Assembly (NCBI GenBank): GCA_965225715.1
Contig: CBDDBK010000004.1
Span: 310,001 to 374,000, forward strand
Reading direction: 5' to 3'
Length of the DNA stretch: 64,000 nt
From: CBDDBK01 sp965225715
Lineage (GTDB): Bacteria; Bacteroidota; Bacteroidia; Cytophagales; Flammeovirgaceae
The position numbers were made by a program, and so were the translations under genes. The notes under the pieces are model-generated. The model was not told the DNA's origin. It did no database searches and saw nothing but the letters and a program-made list of their open reading frames with translations. This document shows, piece after piece, positions 38,297 through 47,615 of the stretch. Position 1 is the stretch's first letter. Each line of letters begins with the position of its first letter.

Positions 38297-40120
38297 ATCA
38301 AAATAAGCTTCTAATTCATAAAATACTTCGGAGTTGATGGGCCCCAATTCTAATATTTTTTTTAGGTATATATTTAGATCAAATCCCTCTCCTTGTTTTA
38401 AACGAACTTTATTTTCGGTTTTTTTTAAATAATTATAACCTACAACTAAACTAGCAGATTGACCAGGTGTACTAGCTATTTTCAAAATTTCTAATTCCGC
38501 TAAAGGTTTTGGTAAGCCTGTATAAATCAATAAAAGATTTAAACAAGTGTGGTAATCCCAGCGGTAATAATGTAAACCTAAATCCACAAAAGCAAGCGCA
38601 TAGTTCAGATAAAGTTCATGCAAATAAACTATTTTATTTAATAATGTTTTTTCATATAAGTGAAGTTGTTGCGCTAGATCTAAACTATACATTTGCCAAC
38701 CCAACTTATAGTATGTAAATTCAATATGGCGACGAAAAATTGGCAAATGGCTTTGCTGACTTTGAATACTTTTTTGAGTATGTAAACCTGGTATAATCCA
38801 CTGATAAACATTAAAAGGAGTAAGTAATTTACTCTTAGGCAATTCTAAAGGACTATAATATAATTTAGCTTTTCGTTTATTATAGAGACTACCTGCATAA
38901 TAGCTAAAGTCAGTTAAATCATTGTCTAATAAATAAAGACAAGGTTCTAATAAGGGTAGAGTAAATTGGTAGTCATCGAAAAGTAAATTCAATTGATGGG
39001 CAGTTTTAAGTATTCTATTTTCAAAATCTTTTATAAAAATTTTATCATCTTTATATAAAAGTTTAGAATTATAAATAATTTTATTAAGTAGTCGTCCTAA
39101 GGTATCGCTTCCTTCTACTAAACCTTCAGAAATAAAATCATTGCTCAATTTTTCTATTTCTTTTAAATATTTACTAAGGCTTGTATCGCAAAGTTCAAAA
39201 ATTGATTCGGGTAAAATATCTTGAGTCGTATACTTTTTTAAAATATAAGCATAATAAAAATTACTACTATCATAAGACCACATGCCTAAATTCGAAGGAG
39301 CTTGAACGAGTAAATTATTTATTTTCTCAAATAAAAGTTCGTATGCCGGGATAACAACATTTGATAAGGTTAATTTTAAATCATAAATCAGACGCTTGCC
39401 AGATTGAACGTCAAGATTAGGTATATCATTTAATTTAGAAACAAAATCTTTATATAAAATATTATCTTTTAAATCATTACTTATAAAACTAAAAAGTTGT
39501 GTTTGGACTCGTTCTAATATTAGTTGAGGAGGTATATTATAATAGTCTTGACCTAATTCAATGATTTCAATAATCTGTTGAATTTTATTTTTGAGTAAAT
39601 GCAGTCTTTGCAAATAAGATTGAGCATCTTTTATTGTTTTTATTTGATGGATATTGGTAAAGAATAGAAGTATATCTATCTGAGGACTTGTTAAATGATT
39701 AATAGTATATTCGTGTTTTATAAATTCATCGGAATATATTCTTTCTTCTAGAAAAGTTTTTAATATTTTAGCTGAAAATTGTTGATTACTATTGGATTTC
39801 TTCAAATTATAGCTTTCTAAGATTTCTAATTCTTTAGTTGTATATTTTAAATCTTCATGAATATGTTTATTCGATAAATCAGTTAGTTTATTATAATGTA
39901 TTTTTATCCCGTACTTGTCTAATATGCCTAGTTTTGATAATAATTCGGGATCTTTCCAAGCATAAGAAATAAATAAACGTTCAAAAAAAATATTGATATT
40001 AAAAGGTTTATAAAATATTAAATTTATGCACCAACCTAAGATTATAAAACTAAAAAAAAATAAGACAATTAATCTCAATCTTTTATTTCTTGTCTTTTTT
40101 TTCATAATATAGTACATCAC
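38294..40120 (-). CDS. DUF885-family protein lacking metal-site residues (probable pseudoenzyme)
   Basis: 608 residues with one N-terminal membrane anchor (about 15-35), so it probably faces the periplasm. The overall pattern is that of DUF885 metallopeptidase-like proteins: an FxxxFISYAWKDPELLSKLGI start, TSPQIDILLFF, PPQLILERVQTQL, RLVxDxGLH-like AFVDLGLHYY, and the PGQxAxxxxGY end at 552-562. The family's HExxPGHHxQ site is degraded to Q440-W-I-I-P-G-L446-H-T-Q, and its EGWALYxE site to L473-G-W-Q-M-Y. The His, Glu, His and Glu expected to hold and activate the metal are replaced. The reading frame is long and intact, so the protein is probably made but not as a peptidase. Its start may be the internal ATG at residue 6. 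Confidence 0.7.
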   Translation of the reverse strand: MMYYIMKKKTRNKRLRLIVLFFFSFIILGWCINLIFYKPFNINIFFERLFISYAWKDPELLSKLGILDKYGIKIHYNKLTDLSNKHIHEDLKYTTKELEILESYNLKKSNSNQQFSAKILKTFLEERIYSDEFIKHEYTINHLTSPQIDILLFFTNIHQIKTIKDAQSYLQRLHLLKNKIQQIIEIIELGQDYYNIPPQLILERVQTQLFSFISNDLKDNILYKDFVSKLNDIPNLDVQSGKRLIYDLKLTLSNVVIPAYELLFEKINNLLVQAPSNLGMWSYDSSNFYYAYILKKYTTQDILPESIFELCDTSLSKYLKEIEKLSNDFISEGLVEGSDTLGRLLNKIIYNSKLLYKDDKIFIKDFENRILKTAHQLNLLFDDYQFTLPLLEPCLYLLDNDLTDFSYYAGSLYNKRKAKLYYSPLELPKSKLLTPFNVYQWIIPGLHTQKSIQSQQSHLPIFRRHIEFTYYKLGWQMYSLDLAQQLHLYEKTLLNKIVYLHELYLNYALAFVDLGLHYYRWDYHTCLNLLLIYTGLPKPLAELEILKIASTPGQSASLVVGYNYLKKTENKVRLKQGEGFDLNIYLKKILELGPINSEVFYELEAYFD

Positions 40121-40200
40121 TTGAAAAATAATTTTTGGAAATTTTAAACTTGTTGGCTTTGAAAATAACTGTTTCCCAGATACAAAATAGCATTGCCATG
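40108..40200 (-). repeat. Dispersed intergenic repeat, family A
   Basis: TATAGTACATCACTTGAAAA, then ATAATTTTTGGAAATTTTAAAC, then TTTGAAAATAACTG, then AAAATAGCATTGCCATG. It runs over the first codons of the DUF885 gene, so that gene's earliest possible start lies within the repeat. Confidence 0.6.
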
Positions 40201-40203
40201 TAT

Positions 40204-40400
40204 TTAGTTTAAAAATTTTAAAAAAGTTTTTGGTAAAGGTGTATTTTCCAAACTTTTTTGGCTAAATAAAAATCGACCTTCACAAATAAAGCCTAGCTCT
40301 TTCCAATCAACCAAATTCAAATTATCCATTAATTCTGTAGTATTCAAACTCTAATTTTTAGGAAAAATGGCTAAAATAGATCCGTCATAATAATTTGGAC
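40204..40400 (-). pseudogene. C-terminal remnant of an unidentified gene
   Basis: The minus strand reads TRKTIFLHSPNYYDGSILAI, a stop, then SLNTTELMDNLNLVDWKELG, FICEGRFLFSQKS and a final stop. Codon use and composition look protein-like, but one internal stop and no start show decay. I do not recognise the family. Confidence 0.35.
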
Positions 40401-40603
40401 TATGCAAAAAAATGGTTTTTCTTGTCTTGTTTTAGTATTGACATAAATTCTTTTTTCGTTTGAATTAGAAATAAGTCTAAAAAGGTTAAAAAAATGATAT
40501 GTAATTCACTTATAATAAGATAATTATGTTATTTATAAAATTAAAAGATTGCTAATCAAAATTTTATATTATTTTTGACTTTTTTTACCGAACTATTAGA
40601 AAC

Positions 40604-41791
40604 ATGATAGAAAAGATAAAACAACTTGCTGACTATTACGAGCCCGAATTTATAAAGAATAGACGGCATTTACATGCTCATCCTGAATTATCTTTCAAAG
40701 AATTTAAGACGGCTAGATATATCTTTAATCAGTTGGAATCATATGGCTTAAAGCCTCAAACAGGTATCGCTGGTACAGGCCTAGTAGCTTTAATAAAAGG
40801 TAAAAATCCCGATAAACAGCAGCTTGCTTTACGAGCTGATATAGATGCTTTACCAATTTTAGAAAGTAATGATGTAATTTATAAATCTAAAAACAAAGGC
40901 CTTATGCATGCTTGTGGTCATGATGTACATACGGCTTGTCTTTTGGGTGCTGCTCAACTATTGAGTCAATTAAGCGATGAATTTGAAGGGGCGGTCAAAC
41001 TCATTTTTCAACCAGGTGAGGAACTTTTTCCTGGTGGAGCTTCATTGATGATTAAAGAAAAGGTATTGCAAAATCCTGTTCCAAAAGCGATTATTGGACA
41101 GCATGTTATGCCTTATATTCCCACAGGAAAAGTTGGCTTTCGCGAAGGACTTTATATGGCAAGTGCTGATGAACTTTATATTACTATTAAAGGAAAAGGT
41201 GGTCATGGGGCTATGCCTGAATATTTTATCGATCCCGTGCTTATTAGTGCCCATGTCATTGTTGCTCTTCAACAAATTGTAAGTCGAAGTAATCCACGTA
41301 TTCCCAGTGTTTTATCTATTGGAAAAGTTCTTGCTGAAGGCGCCACCAATATTATACCTAACGAAGTTTATATAGAGGGTACTTTTCGAACTTTAGATGA
41401 AGATTTTAGAAATAAAGCTCATGAACAAATCAAAAATATTATTTTAAATACAGTTAAAGGCATGGGCGGAACTTGTGATATAGATTTAAAAATAGGTTAT
41501 CCTTGTTTGATTAATAATCCTGAATTAACCCGGAATAGTCGTAAAGCTGCAGAATTATATTTGGGAAAATCTCAAATTATAGACCTTGATATCTGGATGG
41601 GTGCAGAAGATTTTTCCTATTATACCCAAAAATTAGATGCTTGTTTTTATCGATTAGGTACTGGTTCTAAACTCAAAAAAACAACTTATGGTGTCCATAC
41701 ACCTCACTTTAATATCGATGAAGATGCTTTAAAAATTGGAGCTGGTTTAATGGCATGGGAAGCATTTTACAACCTTCAAAACTATGGTTAA
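40604..41791 (+). CDS. M20 family metallo-amidohydrolase (hippurate/IAA-amino-acid hydrolase type)
   Basis: 395 residues. Cleaves N-acyl amino acids, probably in the cytoplasm. The metal site is visible: C104 and H106 in MHACGHDVHT, E139-E140 in FQPGEELFPGGA, HVMPYIPTGKVG, and the last His in GVHTPHFNIDE. The dimerisation domain KGKGGHGAMPE is intact. The M20D subfamily includes hippurate and indole-3-acetyl-amino-acid hydrolases; the natural substrate is not set by sequence. Its stop codon overlaps that of the convergent gene within TTAA. Confidence 0.88.
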   Translation: MIEKIKQLADYYEPEFIKNRRHLHAHPELSFKEFKTARYIFNQLESYGLKPQTGIAGTGLVALIKGKNPDKQQLALRADIDALPILESNDVIYKSKNKGLMHACGHDVHTACLLGAAQLLSQLSDEFEGAVKLIFQPGEELFPGGASLMIKEKVLQNPVPKAIIGQHVMPYIPTGKVGFREGLYMASADELYITIKGKGGHGAMPEYFIDPVLISAHVIVALQQIVSRSNPRIPSVLSIGKVLAEGATNIIPNEVYIEGTFRTLDEDFRNKAHEQIKNIILNTVKGMGGTCDIDLKIGYPCLINNPELTRNSRKAAELYLGKSQIIDLDIWMGAEDFSYYTQKLDACFYRLGTGSKLKKTTYGVHTPHFNIDEDALKIGAGLMAWEAFYNLQNYG

Positions 41792-42738
41792 AGATCAGTA
41801 ATTTTTAGAAGTGCTTTTTGGGCTGGATTAGTTTCAAAAGTACTTAACAGTTCTTTAGCTTTGGTAAATTGTTTTTGAATTTCTGAAAGGGTATAAGCAA
41901 TAGCGTTGGTTTTTTTTATAAGTGAAAAAATCCTTCGCTGTTCAGAAGTTTTTAACCTATCTTGATTCAAAAATTTGTTGAATAAACTTACATCCGAAGT
42001 GAGTAAATTTTTAAAAGCGTATAGACAAGGCAAAGTTATAAGGTAATTTTTCCGAGTATATAATTTGGGTTTTATACGTTTCAAATCATTTTGGAGACCA
42101 AAGGCTATGCCTAAAGCCAATCCTATGTTTTTTAATTTTTGAATATCAAATTTGGAAGTTTTTACCGAAAGTCCACCAATATGACAACTTTCAGCAAATA
42201 TATCACCGCTTTTTTTCTTTATTAACTGTAAGTAATTATCAAGATCATAAAATTCTTGTTTTCGCATAGATTGTTCTAAAATTTTTGCTTCACTAATATT
42301 TTGAACAAGTTGAGAAATAATAGTTAATATTTCATAGTTTTGGTTTTTGACTGATAATCTTAACCCCTGAGCTAAAAAAAAATCGCCTAACAAAGTACCA
42401 ATTTTATTTTTACTTTTATAGTAAGATTGAGCATAAAATGGAAAAGAATTATCAACTCTATTATGGGATAAAAGGCAGTTTTCTAATAGAAATATTAAAA
42501 TAGCATTTTTGTAAGTTGAATCATTGGTCTTAGAACACATATTGGCGCTTAAAAATACAAGGCTTGGGTAAGTATATTGCCGTCTTGTTAACCAAAAAAT
42601 ATGCAAACTTTTATCTATAAAGGGAATACCTGTTTTTAATTGTTTCTTTACACTTTTTTTAAATATTGATAATTCTTTACGAATGCTTTGATGTAAAACT
42701 CTTATTTTCTTATTCATAACTCTGGTTAGGTTTTCCAC
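41788..42738 (-). CDS. Polyprenyl-diphosphate-synthase-like protein lacking both Asp-rich motifs
   Basis: 316 residues. The fold pattern is that of trans-isoprenyl diphosphate synthases of Bacteroidota: SIRKELSIFKKSVKKQL...PFIDKSLHIFW, YPSLVFLSANMCSKTNDSTYKNAILIFLLENCLLSH, LLGDFFLAQGLRLS, KKKSGDIFAESCHIGGLSV and GIAFGLQNDLK. The first Asp-rich motif DDxxD is replaced by S91-H-N-R-V-D96-N, and the second is Q216-N-D-L-K-R221. Without these magnesium-binding aspartates it should not condense prenyl diphosphates. The frame is intact, so it may be a regulatory or heterodimer subunit, or an early pseudogene. It faces the M20 gene with a 4-bp overlap. Confidence 0.7.
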   Translation of the reverse strand: MENLTRVMNKKIRVLHQSIRKELSIFKKSVKKQLKTGIPFIDKSLHIFWLTRRQYTYPSLVFLSANMCSKTNDSTYKNAILIFLLENCLLSHNRVDNSFPFYAQSYYKSKNKIGTLLGDFFLAQGLRLSVKNQNYEILTIISQLVQNISEAKILEQSMRKQEFYDLDNYLQLIKKKSGDIFAESCHIGGLSVKTSKFDIQKLKNIGLALGIAFGLQNDLKRIKPKLYTRKNYLITLPCLYAFKNLLTSDVSLFNKFLNQDRLKTSEQRRIFSLIKKTNAIAYTLSEIQKQFTKAKELLSTFETNPAQKALLKITDL

Positions 42739-43124
42739 TTATTTAATAAACCAACTAAATATAATTTTAATTTTTCAAGTTTATAGTTAAATATCTTATT
42801 ACCAATAATTTAATATGTTCATTATTAGATATACAAATAGATCATTTATCTAAAAACTTCAAGATTTTAAGTTTATATACTTATTAAAAAAACAGAAATT
42901 TTATAATTAAACAATTGATTAGGTACTATTTTCTAATTTTGCATAAAATTAAAAAATTTCTAAAAAAAATACAACCTAGAATATATTGTTTCTATAATGG
43001 ACATGGGTACAATTTATTTAGTTAAATAATTGAAAATTAAATACTTACAAATTTATCTATGTTCTTTATTTTTCCAAATTCATTTTTAAAAAACTTCATT
43101 ATCAAAATTTTAAACTTATTTAAA
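42739..43124. other. Intergenic region with family-B-like repeat
   Basis: The stretch 42845-43000 shares TATCTAAAAACTTCAAGATT and TTATAATTAAACAATTGATT with 61304-61450, apart from small changes. No gene found. Promoter of the kinase gene not identified. Confidence 0.4.
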
Positions 43125-45371
43125 ATGAAACTAAAATTTATTTTTATCACAGTGATTTTTATTTGTTCCATAGCTATGGGACAAGAAGGGAAAGTTATCG
43201 ATAGCTTGAAATAACTATGTCGTGATTTTGACGCTGATTTGCTAATAATGAAAGCCTCTAATGAGAATACTACTGGGTTAAATTTAGCCCGCGCGCGAGT
43301 CCGAAACGAAATAGCCATTTATTATAATGATGGTCCTTTTACTAATTATGACAGTCTTTTGGCTTACGCCAAACAGGCTTTGGAAATATGCCGAGAAAAT
43401 AATGGTCTGGATAGTGAAGAAGGGTCAAAAGCATTTTATAGAGTGGCTAGAGGGTTTATGCAAAAATCCCAATACGATTCAGCAGAGCATTATGCTTTAC
43501 AAGGCTTAACCCTTCGAAAAACATTAAAAGACCTGAAAGGGCAAGCCATAATGATTAATTTATTAGGTCTTATATATGGTAGACAAAAAAACTCTAATAA
43601 ACAATTGGTCTACTACAAAAAAGCCCTAAAAATTGATGAACAACTGGGTGATCTCAAAGAAGTAGCCACAATGTCATACAATATAGGTTTAACTTATCAT
43701 GACCAGGGCCGATACGATTCTGCCCTTCATTACGCTAAAAAGATGCTTGAAGTAGCTCATCAGCAAAAAGATTCCATTAATATAGGGTACGCAGAGTACC
43801 TGTTTGCCGTAGTCTACGATGCGTATGGACAACCTTATGATGCTCTAAAAGCCCATGAACGGGCTCTAAACATCCGAAAAAAAATGAGAAATCAAACAGC
43901 CGAACTAGAATCTTATAACGGCATAGCTAACGTGTATTTTAACGATGCAATAAAAAAACCAGAAAAGAAGCTCCTAAAAACGGATTCAGCCGAATACTAT
44001 TTTCTAAAAGCACTGGCAATAGCCAGAAAAATAGGCATAACAGTTTATATCAATGTGTTAAAAAATAATTTAGCTGCTTACTACCGAAAAGTAAAAAAAG
44101 AGTATTCCAAGGCACTTGACCATTTAAAAGATGTAAGACAAAGTTTAAAATCCACTAGCCCAACTAGAATGGTTTTAGTTCAAAACTATCTCAATACAGC
44201 GGGTTTATACAGGGAAGTAAAACAATATGATTCCGCTGTTTTCTATGGTCAAAAAGCCTATCAATTGGTTAAAAAAGACACCAGCAATTTTATTTATAAA
44301 TCTCGTTCTTATAGAGGACTTTATGAAACCTATAAAGCCAACAAGCAAACTAGCCAAGCCCTTAAATTTCATGAATTATGGATGCAGGCGAAAGATTCGA
44401 TTTTCCAAAAGGAAAAAACGGAGTACGTGACGAAATGGCAAACGAAATACGAAACTGAAAAGAAAGAAGCGACAATTAAACTACAAGACCAACAACTCAA
44501 AACCGAACAAGCTGAAACCCAAAAGCAAGTCCAATTTAGAAATTTTTCACTGGTGTTAGCTCTGGCTTTACTCGGACTATTTGGAGCAGCAGGAAATTCC
44601 TATTTGGGAGCCAAAAAGAATGTTAAATTGGAGAAAAAAAATGTTGAACAAGAGAAAAAAAATGTTGAACAAGAGAAGAAAATTAAAAAATTAGAACAAG
44701 AATTAAGAGAAGGCATAGGACATGATATTTCGAGTGTATTTCCAAAACTTGTGGATTCTGTTGATAAAGAATTGGCAAAGACTAAAAACGCAGATGAAAA
44801 AACGAAAATACAGGTCTTAGATAGACTTTTAAATTTTACTAAAACAATCATTGATGATATTAAAGACGTAAACAGGTTTTTAAAGGACTATGATCCTGAA
44901 TCGAATAAAACTTCAGAAGACATTCTCTTATCTCCTAACTTGATTTTAGCGAATCTTAAGAAACGACAAGAAATTTATAAAGAGCAAAAAGAAGTTTATA
45001 GACTCGTCGATATAGAAAGCGATATGATACCTATCAAAATGAAAGCAAGACACATTATAAAACTGTTTATGATTATAAGAGAATTTTTTACCAATGCTTG
45101 TAAATACGCTTTTGAAAATGTCGAAAAGCCAACTGTAAAAGTTACTTTAAAAGATTTGAATTCGGAAAAAATACTATTTAAGTTCGAAGATAATGGGATA
45201 GGTTTTGACCCAGAAGCCAAGGCTAAAGGAACGGGCATAGGCAGACGGTGGATTCACGAACAAATCGACTATTTTATAGTAGACTTGGAAAAAGACTATA
45301 CGCTGGAAACCCAAAAAAATAAAGGCACAACATATACAATAATCATCGACAAAAAGAGGATAATTAAATAG
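43125..45371 (+). CDS. TPR-containing sensor histidine kinase, interrupted by an in-frame stop after the signal peptide
   Basis: An ATG at 43125 opens MKLKFIFITVIFICSIAMGQ, a clear signal peptide, but TAA at 43212-43214 (codon 30) stops it. The same frame then stays open to 45371, 710 codons counting from a TTG at 43239 (first ATG 43248). That part has TPR-like helical repeats (about 30-400), a membrane helix (about 435-455), a coiled coil with repeated VEQEKKN, a phospho-acceptor-like GHDISSVF, and an ATPase domain with REFFTNACKYAF (N box), EDNGIGFD (G1) and GTGIG (G2). Without the signal peptide the TPR part would not reach the periplasm in the normal way. The gene is a fresh nonsense mutant, a readthrough case or a sequencing error. 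The LytTR regulator downstream is its likely partner. Confidence 0.75.
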
Positions 45372-45384
45372 ACTCTATGTTGCA
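45364..45384 (-). repeat. Dispersed repeat family B core
   Basis: Reverse-strand copy of the ACAACATAGAGTCTATTTA core. It includes the last codons and stop of the kinase gene. Confidence 0.5.
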
Positions 45385-45568
45385 AAATTTTTTAAATAAT
45401 ATAAAATATTTGATTTTCAACAACTCGTATTTTTTAAATTTTTACCTCGTGCAAAAAAAACAGTACAACGAGTTTAACGTTGTAAAAATTTTTAGAAATT
45501 AGGGTCTAATCAATTAAATGGTCTAAAAATCCTTTTTTATTTAACATGACTATGAAAATACAATTCTT

Positions 45569-46192
45569 ATGAATCAGAATACTTTAGAGCAAGCAGGTTT
45601 TACCGTTCAACAATCCCAATTTTTGCATCAAGTTTTTGAAGAACAAAATCGCTTTATTAAAGACCTGAAAAGTAGATTAAATGGGGCAGTTAAACAGGAA
45701 AACCATTTCCCTAATTTTCCCAACTGGGAAGAATTAGCGCACAAAAAAGATTTGGAAATTACCAAATGGCAACTTAAGCAAGAAATAGAGGTTATTCGAA
45801 AAGAAATAGAAGTTGTTCGAAAAGAAATAGAAATTATTCGAAATGAGTTTAAAGATTCTGAACTCAAATTAACTAAAGAAATTAAGGACATAGAACTTAA
45901 AATACAAGAACAAGGCAAAGCCCTAGAACTTAAAATACAAGAACAAGGCAAAGCCCTAGAACTTAAAATACAAGAACAAGGCAAAGCCCTAGAACTTAAA
46001 ATACAAGAACAAGGCAAAGCCCTAGAACTTAAAATACAAGAACAAGGCAAAGCCCTAGAACTTAAAATACAAGAACAAGGTAAAGAAATTGTTAAAAGCC
46101 GAAATCAAATTATTATTTGGCTTATTAGTTTTTTGTCCGGCTTTGGGATAGCTATTATTGGCGTTATGCTCAAGTTACACAATGTTTTTTAA
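45569..46192 (+). CDS. Coiled-coil tail-anchored membrane protein with 11-residue repeats (Bdr/DUF1640-like)
   Basis: 207 residues. A short N-terminal domain (NTLEQAGFTVQQSQFLHQVFEEQ, about 1-60) is followed by a long coiled coil (about 65-175). This includes three VIRKEIE-type heptad-like units and six exact ELKIQEQGK(AL/EI) units, and the chain ends in one membrane helix (about 183-203) and a short tail. The form resembles Borrelia Bdr proteins and the DUF1640/CCDC90 group, which are coiled-coil and C-terminally anchored. Function unknown. It lies between the kinase and the response regulator, all in one direction, and might belong to that signalling unit. Confidence 0.7.
   Translation: MNQNTLEQAGFTVQQSQFLHQVFEEQNRFIKDLKSRLNGAVKQENHFPNFPNWEELAHKKDLEITKWQLKQEIEVIRKEIEVVRKEIEIIRNEFKDSELKLTKEIKDIELKIQEQGKALELKIQEQGKALELKIQEQGKALELKIQEQGKALELKIQEQGKALELKIQEQGKEIVKSRNQIIIWLISFLSGFGIAIIGVMLKLHNVF
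45893..46090 (+). repeat. Six tandem 33-bp repeats in the coiled-coil gene
   Basis: GAACTTAAAATACAAGAACA plus AGGCAAAGCCCTA, six units in 198 bp; the last differs at its 3' end. Units are identical in DNA, so copy number can change in steps of 11 residues without frame loss. Confidence 0.9.
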
Positions 46193-46239
46193 ATAATTTT
46201 AGAACAGTACTATAACCATATAACCATTACAATATAAAT

Positions 46240-47037
46240 ATGGACTATAACACAGTTTTTCAAAAATACCCTAAAGTGTTGGTTGTTGATGACGAGAAGG
46301 AGCATTTAAAAATACTTTCAAATTTTTTAAAGAATGAGAAGTTTTCTTACACAGCGGCAAACAGCAAAGAAGACGCGGAAACCCTTATCAAAGAGCAAAA
46401 TTTTGATTGGGCTTTATTGGATATTGACTTACACATGCACAAGTTTGGCGGTATAGAATTAGCTGAGCAAATTTATAATACTAAAGTCCCTATTCCCATT
46501 ATGTACATCACAGGGCGAGGGGATGCGTATTTTGAAAGACATAGACTTAAAACACCCTATGCCATCTGGGAAAATAAAATAGCCCCTGATGAAATTATAA
46601 GGTCAGCTCATTTTAAACGAACAATCTTCGAATTTTTACAAAACGTAGAAGATACAAGGTACAACATCTATCTGAACCCTGAAAAAACAAAATTCATAAC
46701 AGTTGTCAATGGAGGCAGTCGAGAAATTAGGTTAGAAAATATCGTCTATATCACGATTGAAAACAAAAACAAATATGTTTATACAGATTTACAAAATGAG
46801 CCTTATATGCTTTTTGCCAATAGAAACATGGATGATTTCCCTTATCCTTTACGGCAATGTAATAAACAAAGCGTAGTTAATGTCACCAAAATAGTTGAGA
46901 GACCGAAAAATAGAAAAAGGTGGGGATCTGCATCTAGAGAATCCTTTCTAAAACTAAAAGGCACAAAAAAAGAAATTCAACTTTCACGAGATAGGATTCA
47001 GGAATTCCAAGGATATTATGATGCTAAGCCTGAGTAA
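46240..47037 (+). CDS. LytTR-family response regulator
   Basis: 265 residues. The receiver domain (about 10-130) has the acidic pair in VLVVDDEKEH, the phospho-acceptor D61 in WALLDIDLH, T91 in MYITGRGD and a Lys in WENKIAP. The C-terminal LytTR DNA-binding domain (about 155-255) has GGSREIRLENIVYITIENKNKYVYT and the QCNKQSVVNVTKI segment. It probably binds promoter DNA after phosphorylation by the kinase encoded at 43125-45371. The 47-bp gap to the coiled-coil gene allows co-transcription. Confidence 0.88.
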   Translation: MDYNTVFQKYPKVLVVDDEKEHLKILSNFLKNEKFSYTAANSKEDAETLIKEQNFDWALLDIDLHMHKFGGIELAEQIYNTKVPIPIMYITGRGDAYFERHRLKTPYAIWENKIAPDEIIRSAHFKRTIFEFLQNVEDTRYNIYLNPEKTKFITVVNGGSREIRLENIVYITIENKNKYVYTDLQNEPYMLFANRNMDDFPYPLRQCNKQSVVNVTKIVERPKNRKRWGSASRESFLKLKGTKKEIQLSRDRIQEFQGYYDAKPE

Positions 47038-47615
47038 CTAAGTAGTACAGTGTATAAACAAAAAAAATAGAGCAAAGCTATTTTATTTCAGGAAAATCTA
47101 TGTTTTTAGAGCAAGGCTATTTTTATACCCCATATATAAAATAGTCTTGCTGCCCTCTCGCTTAAATCAAATCTTCCAAAAAAAAATCTTTTGAATACAA
47201 TAACTATAACTTGTTTAAAATGAATAATTTAAGAATTAAACAACCATCTTATATTTTTTAAATATTTGATTATCAATTATTTATTAGATGTACCCGTTCA
47301 TAATAATTTTCACTTCATTTTTTTATATAACCTATTGATTATCAATTTAAAAAAATAATTAAGTACCCAGATCAGATAATCACAGCATTTATTCCTTGTT
47401 CTAATTTTTTAGAATCAATATTTTTACCTCCAAAGCCCAAAAAAGCATCCTTTTTTTGATTTTTTATCTTGAAAAAAACGCGTTTGTTGGCTTTATCGCA
47501 AGAAATGCGCGCCTTATTCCAAGAAGTCAAAATAAGCTATTGACAGCTGGTCGACTTTTTTATACTTGTGCTTAAAATTAGATTATTTTTTTACAAATTT
47601 TAAAATTGAATTGCA
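47038..47615. other. Intergenic region with repeat fragments and a gene remnant
   Basis: At 47060-47130 there are two partial copies of the ATAGAGCAA(A/G)GCTATTTT core of repeat family A. At 47372-47541 (minus) a 55-codon frame looks like a decayed gene. The rest is AT-rich and unassigned. Confidence 0.4.
47372..47541 (-). pseudogene. Unidentified gene remnant
   Basis: Minus-strand frame LTSWNKARISCDKANKRVFF, then KIKNQKKDAFLGFGGKNIDS, then KKLEQGINAVII and a stop. There is no ATG start and a stop sits just upstream. The local composition is richer in GC than the surroundings, as in coding DNA. Not recognised. Confidence 0.3.

Noticed and set aside
2295..40600. TTTTTTACCGAACTATT upstream of both hutH and the M20 gene as a shared operator
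   Set aside because: Similar bases (in reverse) occur at 23937 and in an IS110 fragment at 29004, so it may be transposon debris; too short to call a binding site.
41785..41795. Bidirectional terminator between the M20 and prenyl-synthase-like genes
   Set aside because: The two stop codons overlap in TTAA and I see no hairpin at the junction.
45628..46050. Minus-strand frame with repeated SRALPCSCIL
   Set aside because: Antisense of the 33-bp coiled-coil repeats; the real gene has a start, a coiled coil and a membrane anchor.
45893..46090. CRISPR-like regular repeat
   Set aside because: Units of 33 bp are directly adjacent with no spacers and encode an in-frame coiled coil.
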